64,000 nucleotides of DNA from Oceanobacillus sp. HTM 045 (GTDB lineage: Bacteria; Pseudomonadota; Alphaproteobacteria; Rhodobacterales; Rhodobacteraceae): assembly GCA_009733745.1 (NCBI GenBank), contig WNWL01000005.1:310001-374000 (forward strand). The letters run 5' to 3'. Below, piece after piece: positions 25,366-34,099 of this stretch (positions are counted from its first letter, which is position 1; each line of letters opens with the position of its first letter). The notes beneath the pieces are model-generated. The model saw only the letters and a list, made by a program, of their open reading frames with translations. It made no database searches and was not told where the DNA came from. Position numbers and translations under genes: made by a program.

Positions 25366-25491
25366 ATGAAGGTCAGGAACTCGCTCAAGTCGCTGAAGTC
25401 GCGTCACCGCGACTGCCGCGTGGTGCGCCGCAAGGGCCGCATCTACGTCATCAACAAGACCCAGAAGCGCTTCAAGGCCCGCCAGGGCTGA
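25366..25491 (+). CDS. rpmJ: 50S ribosomal protein bL36, 41-residue zinc-free type
   Basis: [20 protein letters not shown], then [20 protein letters not shown] and a final Gly: the extended alphaproteobacterial bL36 that has lost the Cys4-type zinc site (only Cys17 remains). ATG 25366 follows GACGGAGACGGTGTG. It is monocistronic and followed by a strong hairpin. Confidence 0.95.
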   Translation: MKVRNSLKSLKSRHRDCRVVRRKGRIYVINKTQKRFKARQG

Positions 25492-25512
25492 GACGGCTGT
25501 TTCTGGCGGCAA

Positions 25513-25543
25513 GGGCCGCGCCCCGGCCGGGGCGCGGCCCTTT
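25513..25543 (+). terminator. Terminator after rpmJ
   Basis: GGGCCGCGCCCC pairs with GGGGCGCGGCCC around a tiny GGCC-centred loop, followed by TTT. It is among the strongest hairpins in the window. Confidence 0.85.
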
Positions 25544-25834
25544 CGCGTTTGCGCCGGGGCCCTGACCGGACGGCTGGTCCGGCTGCTGGCCCCTTTGCCG
25601 GGGGCCTCCGGCCGGGTGCAGGATCGGCCGGCGCGCCTTCGCGGCCGCACAAGGTTTTCCGCGCTCGCGCACGGGGTTCGGCGGCGCACAAGTCATTGGT
25701 TCTGATATAAAATGTCGCGGATACGTCACTTGCGCGGCGGCCCGATGATGCCCATTCTGGTGGCGTCGCCGGAGAGCGATTCACCGCCCGAGAGAGAACG
25801 GCGGGCGTGACACAACCACTTGGGAGAGATGACC
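25544..25834. promoter_or_regulatory. Leader and promoter region of the 56-residue protein
   Basis: About 290 bp without a gene. The AT-rich stretch ggttctgatataaaatgtcg around 25698 contains TATAAA and is a plausible -10 for the downstream small gene, which starts about 125 bp later. No -35 was convincing. Confidence 0.35.
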
Positions 25835-26005
25835 ATGCATCCGTTGCCGGACTTTGTCGGCGCGGCGCTCGGTCTGCTTGGTGCCGAGCGCGAAGAGCCT
25901 ATTTCCGAGACCGAAATCGCCCGTGACCGCAAGGTCAGCGAGGCGCTGCGCCAGAAGCTTGCGCAGCTGCGCCGGGCCGAGCGGCCCGAGCCGAACGCCG
26001 CCTGA
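25835..26005 (+). CDS. Small acidic/basic helical protein
   Basis: 56 residues (MHPLPDFVGAALGLLGAERE, then a charged helix VSEALRQKLAQLRRAE). ATG 25835 is preferred because GGGAG lies eight bases before it; the ATG two codons earlier is too close to that site. Cytosolic, function unknown. It is followed by a hairpin shared with the convergent CoA-ligase gene. Confidence 0.55.
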   Translation: MHPLPDFVGAALGLLGAEREEPISETEIARDRKVSEALRQKLAQLRRAERPEPNAA

Positions 26006-26056
26006 GGCGGGCGTTCCGTCAGTTCACCAGTTCAGCCGATTCCCGGGGCTCAGTAT

Positions 26057-26080
26057 CGCCCGGCCCATGCTGGCCGGGCG
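26057..26080. terminator. Bidirectional terminator between convergent genes
   Basis: CGCCCGGCC (26057-26065), loop catgct, GGCCGGGCG (26072-26080): a perfect 9-bp stem followed by GTTT on the plus strand. It sits between the small gene ending at 26005 and the minus-strand ligase ending at 26084. Confidence 0.7.
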
Positions 26081-26083
26081 GTT

Positions 26084-27319
26084 TCAGTCGAACTTGCGGA
26101 TGTCGTCGATCACCTTGCCGTCGTTGGGCAGGGAGCCGGGGATGTCGCATTCGACCTCGCCGCGGAGCTTGACGACGGATTGCAGGGTCTCGGCGATCCG
26201 GGCGGCGAGGTCGGGGCTGGGCGTGGCGGTCTCGACCGCCAGCGTCATCGCGTCCTGCTCGCCCGCGCGGGTGACGGTGAGACGGGCCTTGACGATCTCC
26301 GGGTGGCGCGAGACCACCTCGGCGACCTGTTCGGGGCGGACGAACATGCCCTTGACCTTGGTGGTCTGGTCGGCGCGGCCCATCCAGCCCTTGATGCGCA
26401 TGTTGGTGCGCCCGGTGGGGCAGGGGCCGGGCAGGACCGCCGACATGTCGCCGGTGGCGAAGCGGACCAGCGGGTAGTCGGCGTTGAGCGCGGTGACCAG
26501 CACCTCGCCGACCTCGCCCTCGGGCACCGGGGTGCCGGTGCCGGGGCGGACGATCTCGAGGATCACGCCCTCGTCGACCACCATGCCCTCCATCGCCTCG
26601 GTCTCGAAGGCGATCGAGCCGACATCCGCCGTGGCGTAGCCCTGCCGGACCGGGATGCCGCGGTCGGCGTATTCCTGCCGGAGCGAGGGGAAGAGCGGCC
26701 CGCCGGAGACCCAGGCGCGCCTTATCGAGGAGAGGTCGCGGCCAAGCTCCGCGGCCTTGTCGAGCATCATCTTGAGGAAGTCGGGCGTGCCGACATAGGC
26801 GGTCGCGCGCACGTCGGCGGCGACGTTGACCTGCGCCTCGGTGTTGCCGACCCCGCCGGCGACGACGGTGCAGCCGAGCGCGCGGGCGGCATTGGCGAGC
26901 ATCTCGCCCGCCGGGGTCAGGTGGTAGGCGAAGGAGTTATGCACAATGTCCGGCCCGCGCAGCCCCGCGGCGTGGAAGGCGCGGGCGAAGCGCCACCAGT
27001 CGGGCGTGCTCATCCCCGGCTCGTAGATCGGGCCGGGGGACTGGAAGATGTAGTCGAACTCCGCCGCGGGCCGGGTGGTCAGGCCGCCGAAGGGGGGATC
27101 TGCCTTCTGCATCTCCACCAGCGCGGATTTGCGCAGGACGGGCAGCTTCGCCAGCGCGTCGCGCCCGGTCACCGCGTCGGCGTCCGGGCCGCCGAGCAGG
27201 GCGTGGAGCTTCGGCGCGCGGGTGGCGATGTCGCGGAGCTGGGCGCGGAGCGCGTCGAACAGCGCCTGTTCCCGCGCCTCCGGCGCGCGCGTTTCGAGAT
27301 CGTCGTAGTGGTCCGACAT
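26084..27319 (-). CDS. PaaK-like AMP-forming CoA ligase
   Basis: 411 residues of the phenylacetate-CoA ligase-like group of the ANL superfamily. Visible parts are FQSPGPIYEPGMSTPDWWRF, RAWVSGGPLFPSLRQEYADR, RQGYATADVGSIAFET (the adenylate-binding region, normally YG.TE), VRFATGDMSAVLPGPCPTGR, and the C-terminal hinge and lid RADQTTKVKGMFVRPEQVAEV. The usual PaaK loop SSGTTG appears as FQSPG here, a departure from the standard P-loop. GGGAGGGGGGC precedes ATG 27319. It probably activates an aromatic or short acid; the substrate is unknown. Confidence 0.82.
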   Translation of the reverse strand: MSDHYDDLETRAPEAREQALFDALRAQLRDIATRAPKLHALLGGPDADAVTGRDALAKLPVLRKSALVEMQKADPPFGGLTTRPAAEFDYIFQSPGPIYEPGMSTPDWWRFARAFHAAGLRGPDIVHNSFAYHLTPAGEMLANAARALGCTVVAGGVGNTEAQVNVAADVRATAYVGTPDFLKMMLDKAAELGRDLSSIRRAWVSGGPLFPSLRQEYADRGIPVRQGYATADVGSIAFETEAMEGMVVDEGVILEIVRPGTGTPVPEGEVGEVLVTALNADYPLVRFATGDMSAVLPGPCPTGRTNMRIKGWMGRADQTTKVKGMFVRPEQVAEVVSRHPEIVKARLTVTRAGEQDAMTLAVETATPSPDLAARIAETLQSVVKLRGEVECDIPGSLPNDGKVIDDIRKFD

Positions 27320-27433
27320 GGCCCCCTCCCTTGCGTCGCCGGTTCTTCTGGTTCGGCCGGCCGATGGCCTGCCCGTTGGCTTGCGGGGAGGATGCCACGC
27401 GAGGGTTGCGTTTTCGAGACCCTTTGGCCGGCG

Positions 27434-27994
27434 TCAGAGCGCCGCGCCGCCGCCTTCGCCGCCATCATCGGGCCGCGGGGGGACGGCGCGGGCCTTGGCG
27501 CCGGTGCGCCCGATCTGCGCCACCAGCCGCGCGGCGGCGGCGGGAAGCATTGTGCGGGCGACGATCACCGGGCAGGTGCGGACGAGGCGGCGCAGCTCGG
27601 CGAGGTCCTGCCCCGTGATCGGCACGAGGACGGTGGCGACCGCCTCGGGGTTCGGGCCGGGCTCGGTGAGGAGGATGTTGCAGCGCGCCGCTTCCGCCTT
27701 GAGGCGCAGGTCTGGCCAGCCGTCGAGCCGCACCTCGGCGCCCAGCGCCGCCAGCGCGTCGCGGTGGCGCCGCGCGGTGGGCAGGGGCATCCGCGAGGCC
27801 AGCCGCGAGGGCGCGTCGGCGGCGAGGAAGCGGGCCTGCGGCAGCGGGATCGACAGCATCTCGGCGATCGCGGCGGAGACGTCGAGGTCGCGCGGGCCGG
27901 GATCGACCAGAACCAGCTCGACATGGAGCGCGAGGATGTCGGCCTCGTCCTTCTTCCCCTCACCCTTTTCCGGGCCATCCTTCCGGTCGGTCAT
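27434..27994 (-). CDS. Conserved hypothetical protein
   Basis: 186 residues, soluble. It begins with a lysine/aspartate-rich leader (MTDRKDGPEKGEGKKDEAD), then alternates hydrophobic strands (ILALHVELVLVDPG, VPITGQDLAEL, VIVARTMLPAAAARLVAQI) and LPTARRHRDALAALGAEVRL, which is reminiscent of the L7/L12-like helical pattern, without proof. ATG 27994 follows GGGAGGAGGG. It is divergent from the CBS-domain gene. No family assigned. Confidence 0.55.
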   Translation of the reverse strand: MTDRKDGPEKGEGKKDEADILALHVELVLVDPGPRDLDVSAAIAEMLSIPLPQARFLAADAPSRLASRMPLPTARRHRDALAALGAEVRLDGWPDLRLKAEAARCNILLTEPGPNPEAVATVLVPITGQDLAELRRLVRTCPVIVARTMLPAAAARLVAQIGRTGAKARAVPPRPDDGGEGGGAAL

Positions 27995-28110
27995 GCGGCC
28001 GCCCTCCTCCCGCACAGACTGGCGGCAAGGGCTGAACAAGCCGTGTTCCGAGTGCATCGGGGGCCCGGATCGGCTAGACTGCGGAGTCCAGGTTGGAAAG
28101 GGAGGTTCAG

Positions 28111-28545
28111 ATGAAAGTCTCCGGGATTCTGGCCGGCAAGTCGGGTGGCGTCATGACGGTTCGCCCGGACGAGGACATCTCGACCTTCGCGCACAGGCTC
28201 AGGGCCGCCCGGGTGGGCGCGATGCCCGTTAGCGCGGATGGGCGGACGCTCCTCGGGATCATCTCCGAGCGCGACGTGGTGCACGGCTTCGCCGAGCACG
28301 GCGCCAGGGTCGGCGAGATGCCGGTGGAACGGCTGATGACGCGCAGTGTCGTCACCGTGACCGAGGAGGAAACGCTCGCCCGCGTCGCCCGGCTGATGAC
28401 CGAGCGCCGCATCCGCCACCTGCCGGTGACGCGCAACGGGGAGCTGATGGGGATCGTCTCCATCGGCGACGTGGTGCGCCAGCGGCTGGCCGAGATGGAG
28501 CTGGAAACCAACGTGATGCAGGACCTCGCCATCGCCCGGGGCTGA
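28111..28545 (+). CDS. CBS-domain pair protein
   Basis: 144 residues forming two CBS motifs (about 12-68 and 78-135): VGAMPVSADGRTLLGIISER and IRHLPVTRNGELMGIVSIGD are typical core segments ending in the Asp-Val helix. Such stand-alone Bateman modules bind adenine nucleotides and regulate partner proteins. ATG 28111 follows GGGAGGTTCAG. No partner gene is coupled, so the target is unknown. Confidence 0.9.
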   Translation: MKVSGILAGKSGGVMTVRPDEDISTFAHRLRAARVGAMPVSADGRTLLGIISERDVVHGFAEHGARVGEMPVERLMTRSVVTVTEEETLARVARLMTERRIRHLPVTRNGELMGIVSIGDVVRQRLAEMELETNVMQDLAIARG

Positions 28546-28583
28546 GCGCCCCGGGGCGGTTGCGGATCCTGCGCGCGGCCCGA

Positions 28584-29744
28584 TCAGAAATACCCCGTTG
28601 CCTGCAGCATGGCATAGGTGTGCGGGTAGAGGTTCCGCAGCTTCTGCACGTCGCTGTCGATGACGGGGCCTTCCTCCGCCATGTAGGCGGCGACGCGCGG
28701 CATCAGCCGTTCCAGCAGCGCCGCGTGATGGTGGTTGACGAAGAAGCTGTGCGCGCGCTCGGAGTTCTTCACGATCGACTTGCGCATCACGGCCACGTCC
28801 CATTTCTGGAACACCTTCTTCTTGTGGAAGACCCCCTTGGTCTTGATCTTGCCGTGCTGGTCGAGGATGCGGGCGTACTGCTCCAGCTCCTGCCCGTCGG
28901 ACATGTCCATCGGCAGCAGGATCTCGGTGCCGTGCTTCTTCAGGAAGCGGTGGCAGAGCGAGACCGAGAGCCGGCCGACCGTGTTGCCGTCGTCGATCTT
29001 GGCGACGTTGGAATGCGAGCCGGGAAGCGGGAACTCGGTCTTGCGGTGGGACTGGCCCGAGCCGCGGAACTTGGGCGAGCAGTTGCGGAACACCGGGCCC
29101 ATCGCGCCGCCGACATTCTCGGCGAGGACGGCGTAATACTCGTTCACGCAGGGCGAGATCTCGTGCGGCGAGCCGCCCCGGCCGGTGCTGTCGAAATCGC
29201 CCGTCTGGAAGTCGTTCATGCCGCCCGGCACCGGGTCGATGGCGAAGATGTTGACCTTCAGGTTCGGGATCAGCTTGCGGAAGCCGGCGGACTCGATGGC
29301 GTGGGCCAGCATGATGCAGGTGACCGCGCCGCGGCTCCAGCCGCACAGGTTGATGGTGCGGAAGCCCGGCTTGTCCTGCCGGTAATACTCCATCCACAGC
29401 CATTGCAGCGTGATGATGATGTTGTCCTGCGTGCCGACGCCGCCGAGGTTGCCCTTGGCCCAGCTGGTGTTCTTGGCGGTCATCAGGTCGCCGTCGACCA
29501 TGTGGCGGGCGCCCTCCTTGATGCCGCGGCCGATCTTCTTGAAGACGTTCTTGGTCTTCTTCCGCTCGGCGAACTTGAGGATCTTCTCGGCCTTCAGGAT
29601 GTCGTGCTTGCCGTTGCCCGCGCCGTCGTTCATCCAGACACGGCTCCCGGCGGTGGCCCGCCAGGTGTAGGGCACGATGTTGGAGAGCTTGTCGCGGTGC
29701 TCGCCCGTGCCACAGCAGTAGATCGTGACGACCGTATGGTCCAT
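28584..29744 (-). CDS. DUF2235-like alpha/beta hydrolase, lipase or effector candidate
   Basis: 386 residues. The start TVVTIYCCGTGEHRDKLSNI resembles the DUF2235 opening loop (FDGT-type). A nucleophile elbow LCGWSRGAV places the catalytic Ser at 137, AIDPVPGG an acid near 173, and GSHSNVAKIDDG a His near the C-terminal half. DUF2235 members include T6SS phospholipases (Tle1 group), but no VgrG, PAAR, chaperone or immunity gene is nearby. It has no signal peptide. The Lys-rich segment 60-90 and less GC-biased codons hint at transfer. A cytosolic hydrolase remains possible. Confidence 0.62.
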   Translation of the reverse strand: MDHTVVTIYCCGTGEHRDKLSNIVPYTWRATAGSRVWMNDGAGNGKHDILKAEKILKFAERKKTKNVFKKIGRGIKEGARHMVDGDLMTAKNTSWAKGNLGGVGTQDNIIITLQWLWMEYYRQDKPGFRTINLCGWSRGAVTCIMLAHAIESAGFRKLIPNLKVNIFAIDPVPGGMNDFQTGDFDSTGRGGSPHEISPCVNEYYAVLAENVGGAMGPVFRNCSPKFRGSGQSHRKTEFPLPGSHSNVAKIDDGNTVGRLSVSLCHRFLKKHGTEILLPMDMSDGQELEQYARILDQHGKIKTKGVFHKKKVFQKWDVAVMRKSIVKNSERAHSFFVNHHHAALLERLMPRVAAYMAEEGPVIDSDVQKLRNLYPHTYAMLQATGYF

Positions 29745-30322
29745 GGATCGCTTGCTCCCTGTTGCGTCGCGAATGTCCGGCAGCGCGACGCGCCCCGGTG
29801 CCCAGGCCCCCTTGCCTGCGTGACGCCCGTTCCCTCGACCGCCCTTCCGCAGAACTCCCCGACGACGACAATGCCTGAGCGGGGGGCGCCGCGACAGACG
29901 TTTCCTGAATCGGGAAAACCGGCGGGGATGGCGGGTGACCGTTTCGCGGTTGTCGGTCCAGTTGCGGTCTCTGTTCCGGCGGCCTTTTCGCTGCCGCATT
30001 GCCGTTCCAGATTGCCACCGGCCGCGCCGCGGCCCCGCGCTGCGCCGCCCCGGCGGCGTGGCGGGAGACGCGGTTGGCCATCCCGCCTGGCGGTTGCGGA
30101 AAGCGACCGGGCAGGTGGGAATTATCACTGTGCGAACCGCGCGCCGCGACGATGCTGCGCAAGGTTTTCATGGTTCCGAGACGGGCGCCCGCCAAGGTTG
30201 GAGACGGGGGGCTGGGCGCCGGTCAGGAGGGGTGAAACCCGCGGGGGAATGCTCTACGATCCCCGCGGACGTGGTGCGGTCCGCCGTGCCCGCTGGCAAG
30301 GAACTGACTGGGGAGACACGGG
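29745..30322. other. Long intergenic region
   Basis: 578 bp between the divergent hydrolase and SPFH genes. GC-rich with several open but unconvincing frames on both strands; no ribosome-site-plus-start combination gives a recognisable protein. It holds the promoters of both genes. gaatcgggaaaaccggcgg and gtgggaattatcactgtgcg are its most AT-rich parts. No repeat or RNA structure was recognised. Confidence 0.45.
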
Positions 30323-31477
30323 ATGAGCCTCTGGGACCGCTTGGCGGGCGAGTTCATCGATGTCATCGACTGGACGGACGATACGCGCGACACGATCGTG
30401 TGGCGGTTCGAGCGCCAGGGCAATGCGATCAAGATGGGTGCGAAGCTGACCGTGCGCGAGGGCCAGGTGGCCTGTTTCGTGCACGAGGGCCAGCTCGCCG
30501 ACATCTTCCCGCCGGGGCTCTACGAGCTCCAGACCAACAACATGCCGATCATGACGACGCTCCAGCACTGGAGCCACGGCTTCGACAGCCCGTTCAAGTC
30601 GGAGATCTACTTCGTCTCGACCCGGCGGTTCCAGGACCTGAAGTGGGGTACCAAGAACCCGATCACCATGCGTGACCCGGAGTTCGGCCCGGTGCGGCTG
30701 CGCGCCTTCGGCTCCTACGAGATCAAGGTGGCGGACGCGGGCGTGTTCCTGCGCGAGATCGTCGGCACCGACGGCGAGGTCACGACCGACGAGGTGACGG
30801 GCCAGCTGCGCAACACCATCGTCTCGCGCTTCTCCAACGCGCTGGCGGCGTCGGGCATCCCGGTGCTGGACGTGGCGGCCAACACCGACCAGCTCGGCGA
30901 GCTGCTGAAGGAGAAGATCGCGCCCGAGCTGATGGAGCAGGGCGTGGAGCTGAGCCGCTTCTACGTCGAGAACGTCTCGCTGCCCGAGGCGGTCGAGCAG
31001 ATGCTCGACAAGCGCACCTCGATGGGCGTGCTGGGTGACCTGAACAAGTACACCCAGTTCCAGAGCGCCGAGGCGATCACCATGGCGGCGCAGAACCCGG
31101 GCGCCGGCGGCGCGATGGGCGCCGGCATGGGCATGGGCATGGGCATGGCGATGGGCAACATGATGGGCCAGGCCGCCGGCGGGAACCAGTACGGCGCCCA
31201 GCAGGCCGGGCCGTGGGGCCAGCAGCCGCAGGCCGCGCCGCAGGCGGCCCCGCCTCCGCCCCCGCCGCCGCCGGCCGCGGCATGGCATGTCGCCGCCAAC
31301 GGCCAGACATCGGGCCCGTTCTCGCTGGACCAGCTCCGGCAGATGGCCGCTTCCGGGCAGTTCACCCGCGAGACCATGGTATGGTCGAACGGCATGGCGG
31401 GCTGGGAAGCCGCGGGCGGCGTGGCCGCGCTCGGCGAGGTTTTTGCGCAGGTTCCGCCCCCGCCACCTCCGATGTGA
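30323..31477 (+). CDS. SPFH-domain protein with C-terminal GYF_2 domain (YdjI-like)
   Basis: 384 residues. Residues about 10-230 form an SPFH domain of the virion-core/YdjI type (FIDVIDWTDDTRDTIVWRFE, REGQVACFVHEGQLADIFPP). A Met/Gly-rich stretch (GMGMGMGMAMGNMMG) and a PPPPPPPP spacer lead to a GYF_2 domain (WHVAANGQTSGPFSLDQLRQ, about 318-370). The protein probably assembles on the membrane face and recruits Pro-rich partners. It is followed 64 bp later by a double zinc-ribbon membrane protein, the same combination as ydjI/ydjG of the B. subtilis pspA operon. ATG 30323 follows GGGGAGAC. Confidence 0.85.
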   Translation: MSLWDRLAGEFIDVIDWTDDTRDTIVWRFERQGNAIKMGAKLTVREGQVACFVHEGQLADIFPPGLYELQTNNMPIMTTLQHWSHGFDSPFKSEIYFVSTRRFQDLKWGTKNPITMRDPEFGPVRLRAFGSYEIKVADAGVFLREIVGTDGEVTTDEVTGQLRNTIVSRFSNALAASGIPVLDVAANTDQLGELLKEKIAPELMEQGVELSRFYVENVSLPEAVEQMLDKRTSMGVLGDLNKYTQFQSAEAITMAAQNPGAGGAMGAGMGMGMGMAMGNMMGQAAGGNQYGAQQAGPWGQQPQAAPQAAPPPPPPPPAAAWHVAANGQTSGPFSLDQLRQMAASGQFTRETMVWSNGMAGWEAAGGVAALGEVFAQVPPPPPPM

Positions 31478-31541
31478 GCGGCGCGCACGCGGGGTGGGGG
31501 CCTTGCGTCAGTCCAGGGGTAATGAGCCGGAGTAGTCTTCG

Positions 31542-32639
31542 ATGACCGATACCGAGAGCGCGGCCCGCACGTTCAACTGTGCAGGCTGCGGTGCGAAACT
31601 CGCCTTCAAGCCGGGCACGGCGGCGCTGACCTGTCCGCATTGCGGCACCGAGAACGAGATCGGCGGCGAGGACGCGCCGGAGGTCGATCCGGTCGTCGAG
31701 CTCGACTTCAAGGCCGCGCTGACCAGCATGGTCGACGGCGCCGAGATGGAGGAGGTCGCCGTCGTCGACTGCCCCGGCTGCGGCGCCGAGATCACGCTCG
31801 ACGAGAAGACCCATTCCGACGAGTGCCCGTTCTGCGCCACGCCGCTGGTCTCGACCACGCACCGGCACCGGCACCCGAAGGTGCAGGGCGTGCTGCCCTT
31901 CGCGCTGGAGGAGCGGGACGCCAAGGCGAAGTTCCAGGAATGGCTCTCCAGCCTCTGGTTCGCGCCGTCGAAGCTGAAGGATTACGCCCGCGCCGGGCGG
32001 CCGATGAACGGGATCTACATCCCGCACTACACCTACGACGCCGAGGCCGACTGCTGGTACAAGGGCGAGCGCGGCGATGCCTACTACGTGACCCAGACGG
32101 TCACGGTGAACGGCAAGCAGGAGACGCGGCAGGTCCGCAAGATCCGCTGGCGCCGGGTCAGCGGGCAGGTGCACCACTCTTTCGACGACGTGCTGGTGCC
32201 GGCCTCGGACACGCTGTTCCGCGAGAAGGTCGAGGACGGCGGGCGGAGCTGGGACCTGCAGGCGCTGGAGCCCTACCGCGACGAGTTCGTCGCCGGGTTC
32301 CGCTCCGAGGTGCCGGCGGTGTCGCTGGAGGACGGCTTCACCAAGGCCCAGTCGAAGATGGAGGACGTGCTGCGCACCGTCATCCGCCGCGATATCGGCG
32401 GCGACGAGCAGCGCATCCACCACATGAGCCCGAGCTACGAGCAGATCACCTTCAAGCATATCCTGCTGCCGGTCTGGCTCGCCGCCTACAAGTTCCAGGA
32501 CAAGTCCTACCGGGTGATGGTCAACGGCCGCACCGGAAAGGTCACGGGCGAGCGGCCGTACAGCTGGATCAAGATCGCCGGGGCAGTCCTGGCAGTCATC
32601 ATCGTCGTGGGTGCGGCGGTGTGGTTCTTCAACAAGTGA
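31542..32639 (+). CDS. Double zinc-ribbon membrane protein (YdjG-like)
   Basis: 365 residues. Two CxxC...CxxC zinc ribbons occupy the N-terminus: CAGCG/CPHCG (about 12-36) and CPGCG/CPFCA (about 77-101). A central beta-rich domain follows (GIYIPHYTYDAEADCWYKGE), then a C-terminal transmembrane helix (IKIAGAVLAVIIVVGAAVWF). Such proteins are sometimes labelled primosomal protein N' or helicase only because of the ribbons; no helicase motif is present. Linkage with the SPFH-GYF gene indicates a membrane-stress or remodelling complex. GGAG precedes ATG 31542. Confidence 0.8.
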   Translation: MTDTESAARTFNCAGCGAKLAFKPGTAALTCPHCGTENEIGGEDAPEVDPVVELDFKAALTSMVDGAEMEEVAVVDCPGCGAEITLDEKTHSDECPFCATPLVSTTHRHRHPKVQGVLPFALEERDAKAKFQEWLSSLWFAPSKLKDYARAGRPMNGIYIPHYTYDAEADCWYKGERGDAYYVTQTVTVNGKQETRQVRKIRWRRVSGQVHHSFDDVLVPASDTLFREKVEDGGRSWDLQALEPYRDEFVAGFRSEVPAVSLEDGFTKAQSKMEDVLRTVIRRDIGGDEQRIHHMSPSYEQITFKHILLPVWLAAYKFQDKSYRVMVNGRTGKVTGERPYSWIKIAGAVLAVIIVVGAAVWFFNK

Positions 32640-32730
32640 AGAACCATAGAGGGGTGCGTGCCGGAGGTGGCGGGACGTGCCGGATGCGCAGAGGGGCCTC
32701 GCGCCTCGCAAGTGAAAAGGAGTTCATCTC

Positions 32731-33087
32731 ATGCGCTTTCTGACGAAGACCATTGCCGCGGCCGCGGCTCTCGCCGGTGCCGCCGTCGCAGCCCCGGCCA
32801 ATGCGGAAGGCTGGAGCATTTCCAATCTCGGCACCACGCGCGGCGTCGATGCCTGCATGCAGCAGGCGGAGTGGACTTTCCGCCAGGTGAGCCCGGCGGA
32901 GGTGAGCCCCGGCAACTGGGTGACCTACGCCTACGATCTCAACGGCCGGCCGGACCATGACGGCATCATCATCTGCGCCGACGCGGATGGCCCGATCGTG
33001 GCGATCGTGGTGGTGTTCGGCCTGTCGGACGTGGATGGCCGCAAGGCGATGCGCGACCAGCTGAAGCAGATCTGGCGCACCTACTGA
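32731..33087 (+). CDS. Small exported protein
   Basis: 118 residues with a clear signal peptide (MRFLTKTIAAAAALAGAAVA, cleavage near ANAEG). The mature part holds two Cys (DACMQQ, IIICAD) that may form a disulfide, plus a hydrophobic strand GPIVAIVVVFGL. ATG 32731 has AAAAGGAG upstream. It follows the zinc-ribbon gene by 91 bp in the same direction, so it may belong to that unit. No family recognised. Confidence 0.72.
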   Translation: MRFLTKTIAAAAALAGAAVAAPANAEGWSISNLGTTRGVDACMQQAEWTFRQVSPAEVSPGNWVTYAYDLNGRPDHDGIIICADADGPIVAIVVVFGLSDVDGRKAMRDQLKQIWRTY

Positions 33088-33163
33088 TCGCCGTCTGAGC
33101 GCGGATCGGGCGGGCGGTCGCTTCGGGCGGCTTCCCGCGCGTGACCGCAAAAGGCCACAGGCT

Positions 33164-33182
33164 GCCGCGCCGCGGGCGCGGC
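33164..33182. terminator. Hairpin between convergent genes
   Basis: GCCGCGCC (33164-33171), loop GCG, GGCGCGGC (33175-33182). It lies between the exported-protein gene and the convergent acyltransferase gene. No T-tract. Confidence 0.5.
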
Positions 33183-33189
33183 GGCCCGC

Positions 33190-33966
33190 TCAGTCCTCGT
33201 TCTTCGCACCCCTGAGGTGCCTGTCGCGGGCGCGCTCGATGATCTCGGGCGCGCCCGTTTCCTCGATCAGCTCCATCGTGCGCGTCTCGATGCGGGATTC
33301 GATTTCCTTCTGGAACTCGGCGATGGGCAATCCCGGCTCGATCGGTTCCATGAACTCGATCACCGCGTGCTGGCCGATGCGCTTGCGCCATTCGCGCCGC
33401 GGCCAGATCAGGCCGAGCGACATCGCCACCGGCACGGCCCTCACGTTCAGCGCGTCGTAGATGTTGGCCGCCCCCCGGCGGTACCGCTCCTTCGAGCCGA
33501 GGCTCATCAGTGTGCCCTCGGGATAGATCAGCATCGGGCGGCCCTTCTCGAACGCCTTCCGCGTGCCTTCCACCGCCTGGTAGGTGCGGTTCTGCGGCCC
33601 GCCGTCGACCGAGACGACCACCATCTCCAGCCCGCGCAGAACGCGGCCGAGAAAGGGATAGCGGTCCAGCTCCTTCATCGCCACGGCGGCGAGGTTGGGG
33701 TGGACGTGGATGTGGCAGACCACGTCGAGTTCGGACTGGTGCTTGGAGACGATCAGGATCGGCTCGTCGCGGGGGATGTTCTCCAGCCCGCGGAACTCGA
33801 TTCGGCCCTTCAGCAGCACGCGGACCATCCAGATCACGCCGCGGGTCCACGCCTTGAGGACCCGCTGCATCCCCCCGATCGTGCCGAGATAGCTCACCGC
33901 CCAGGCCGTGAAGGCGATCAGGAAGGTGTAGCTGTAGAACCCGATATTGAAGAGCAGGACGCGCAT
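33190..33966 (-). CDS. plsC: 1-acyl-glycerol-3-phosphate acyltransferase (PlsC-like)
   Basis: 258 residues. After an N-terminal membrane segment (LLFNIGFYSYTFLIAFTAWA), the LPLAT motifs appear in order: SKHQSELD (H-x4-D catalytic pair), then a GRV/LRGLEMV region, LIYPEGTLMS (substrate-binding EGT) and RAVPVAMSLGL. This matches lysophosphatidic acid acyltransferases making phosphatidic acid at the inner membrane. Monocistronic, convergent with the exported-protein gene. A lyso-ornithine or other lysolipid acyltransferase is possible. Confidence 0.85.
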   Translation of the reverse strand: MRVLLFNIGFYSYTFLIAFTAWAVSYLGTIGGMQRVLKAWTRGVIWMVRVLLKGRIEFRGLENIPRDEPILIVSKHQSELDVVCHIHVHPNLAAVAMKELDRYPFLGRVLRGLEMVVVSVDGGPQNRTYQAVEGTRKAFEKGRPMLIYPEGTLMSLGSKERYRRGAANIYDALNVRAVPVAMSLGLIWPRREWRKRIGQHAVIEFMEPIEPGLPIAEFQKEIESRIETRTMELIEETGAPEIIERARDRHLRGAKNED

Positions 33967-34099
33967 GGGATCTCGCGGCTGTTTTACGTAACGGCAGGTG
34001 TTAGACCCGTTCGCGCCCGCCGCCGCAAGGGGTTTTCTGAACGGGCGTCAGATTGGCGGCCGGCGTGTGGAAACCGCGCCGCGGGGCGTTCCGCATGGC

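Noticed and set aside
28584-29744. Type VI secretion locus
   Set aside because: No VgrG, Hcp, PAAR, chaperone or immunity genes within the window.
27991-30195. 734-codon minus-strand frame
   Set aside because: Crosses the CBS gene, a wrong frame of the DUF2235 gene and a gap; composition is shadow-like.
31542-32639. Primosomal helicase PriA-like label
   Set aside because: Only zinc ribbons are shared; there are no Walker or helicase motifs and a C-terminal membrane helix is present.
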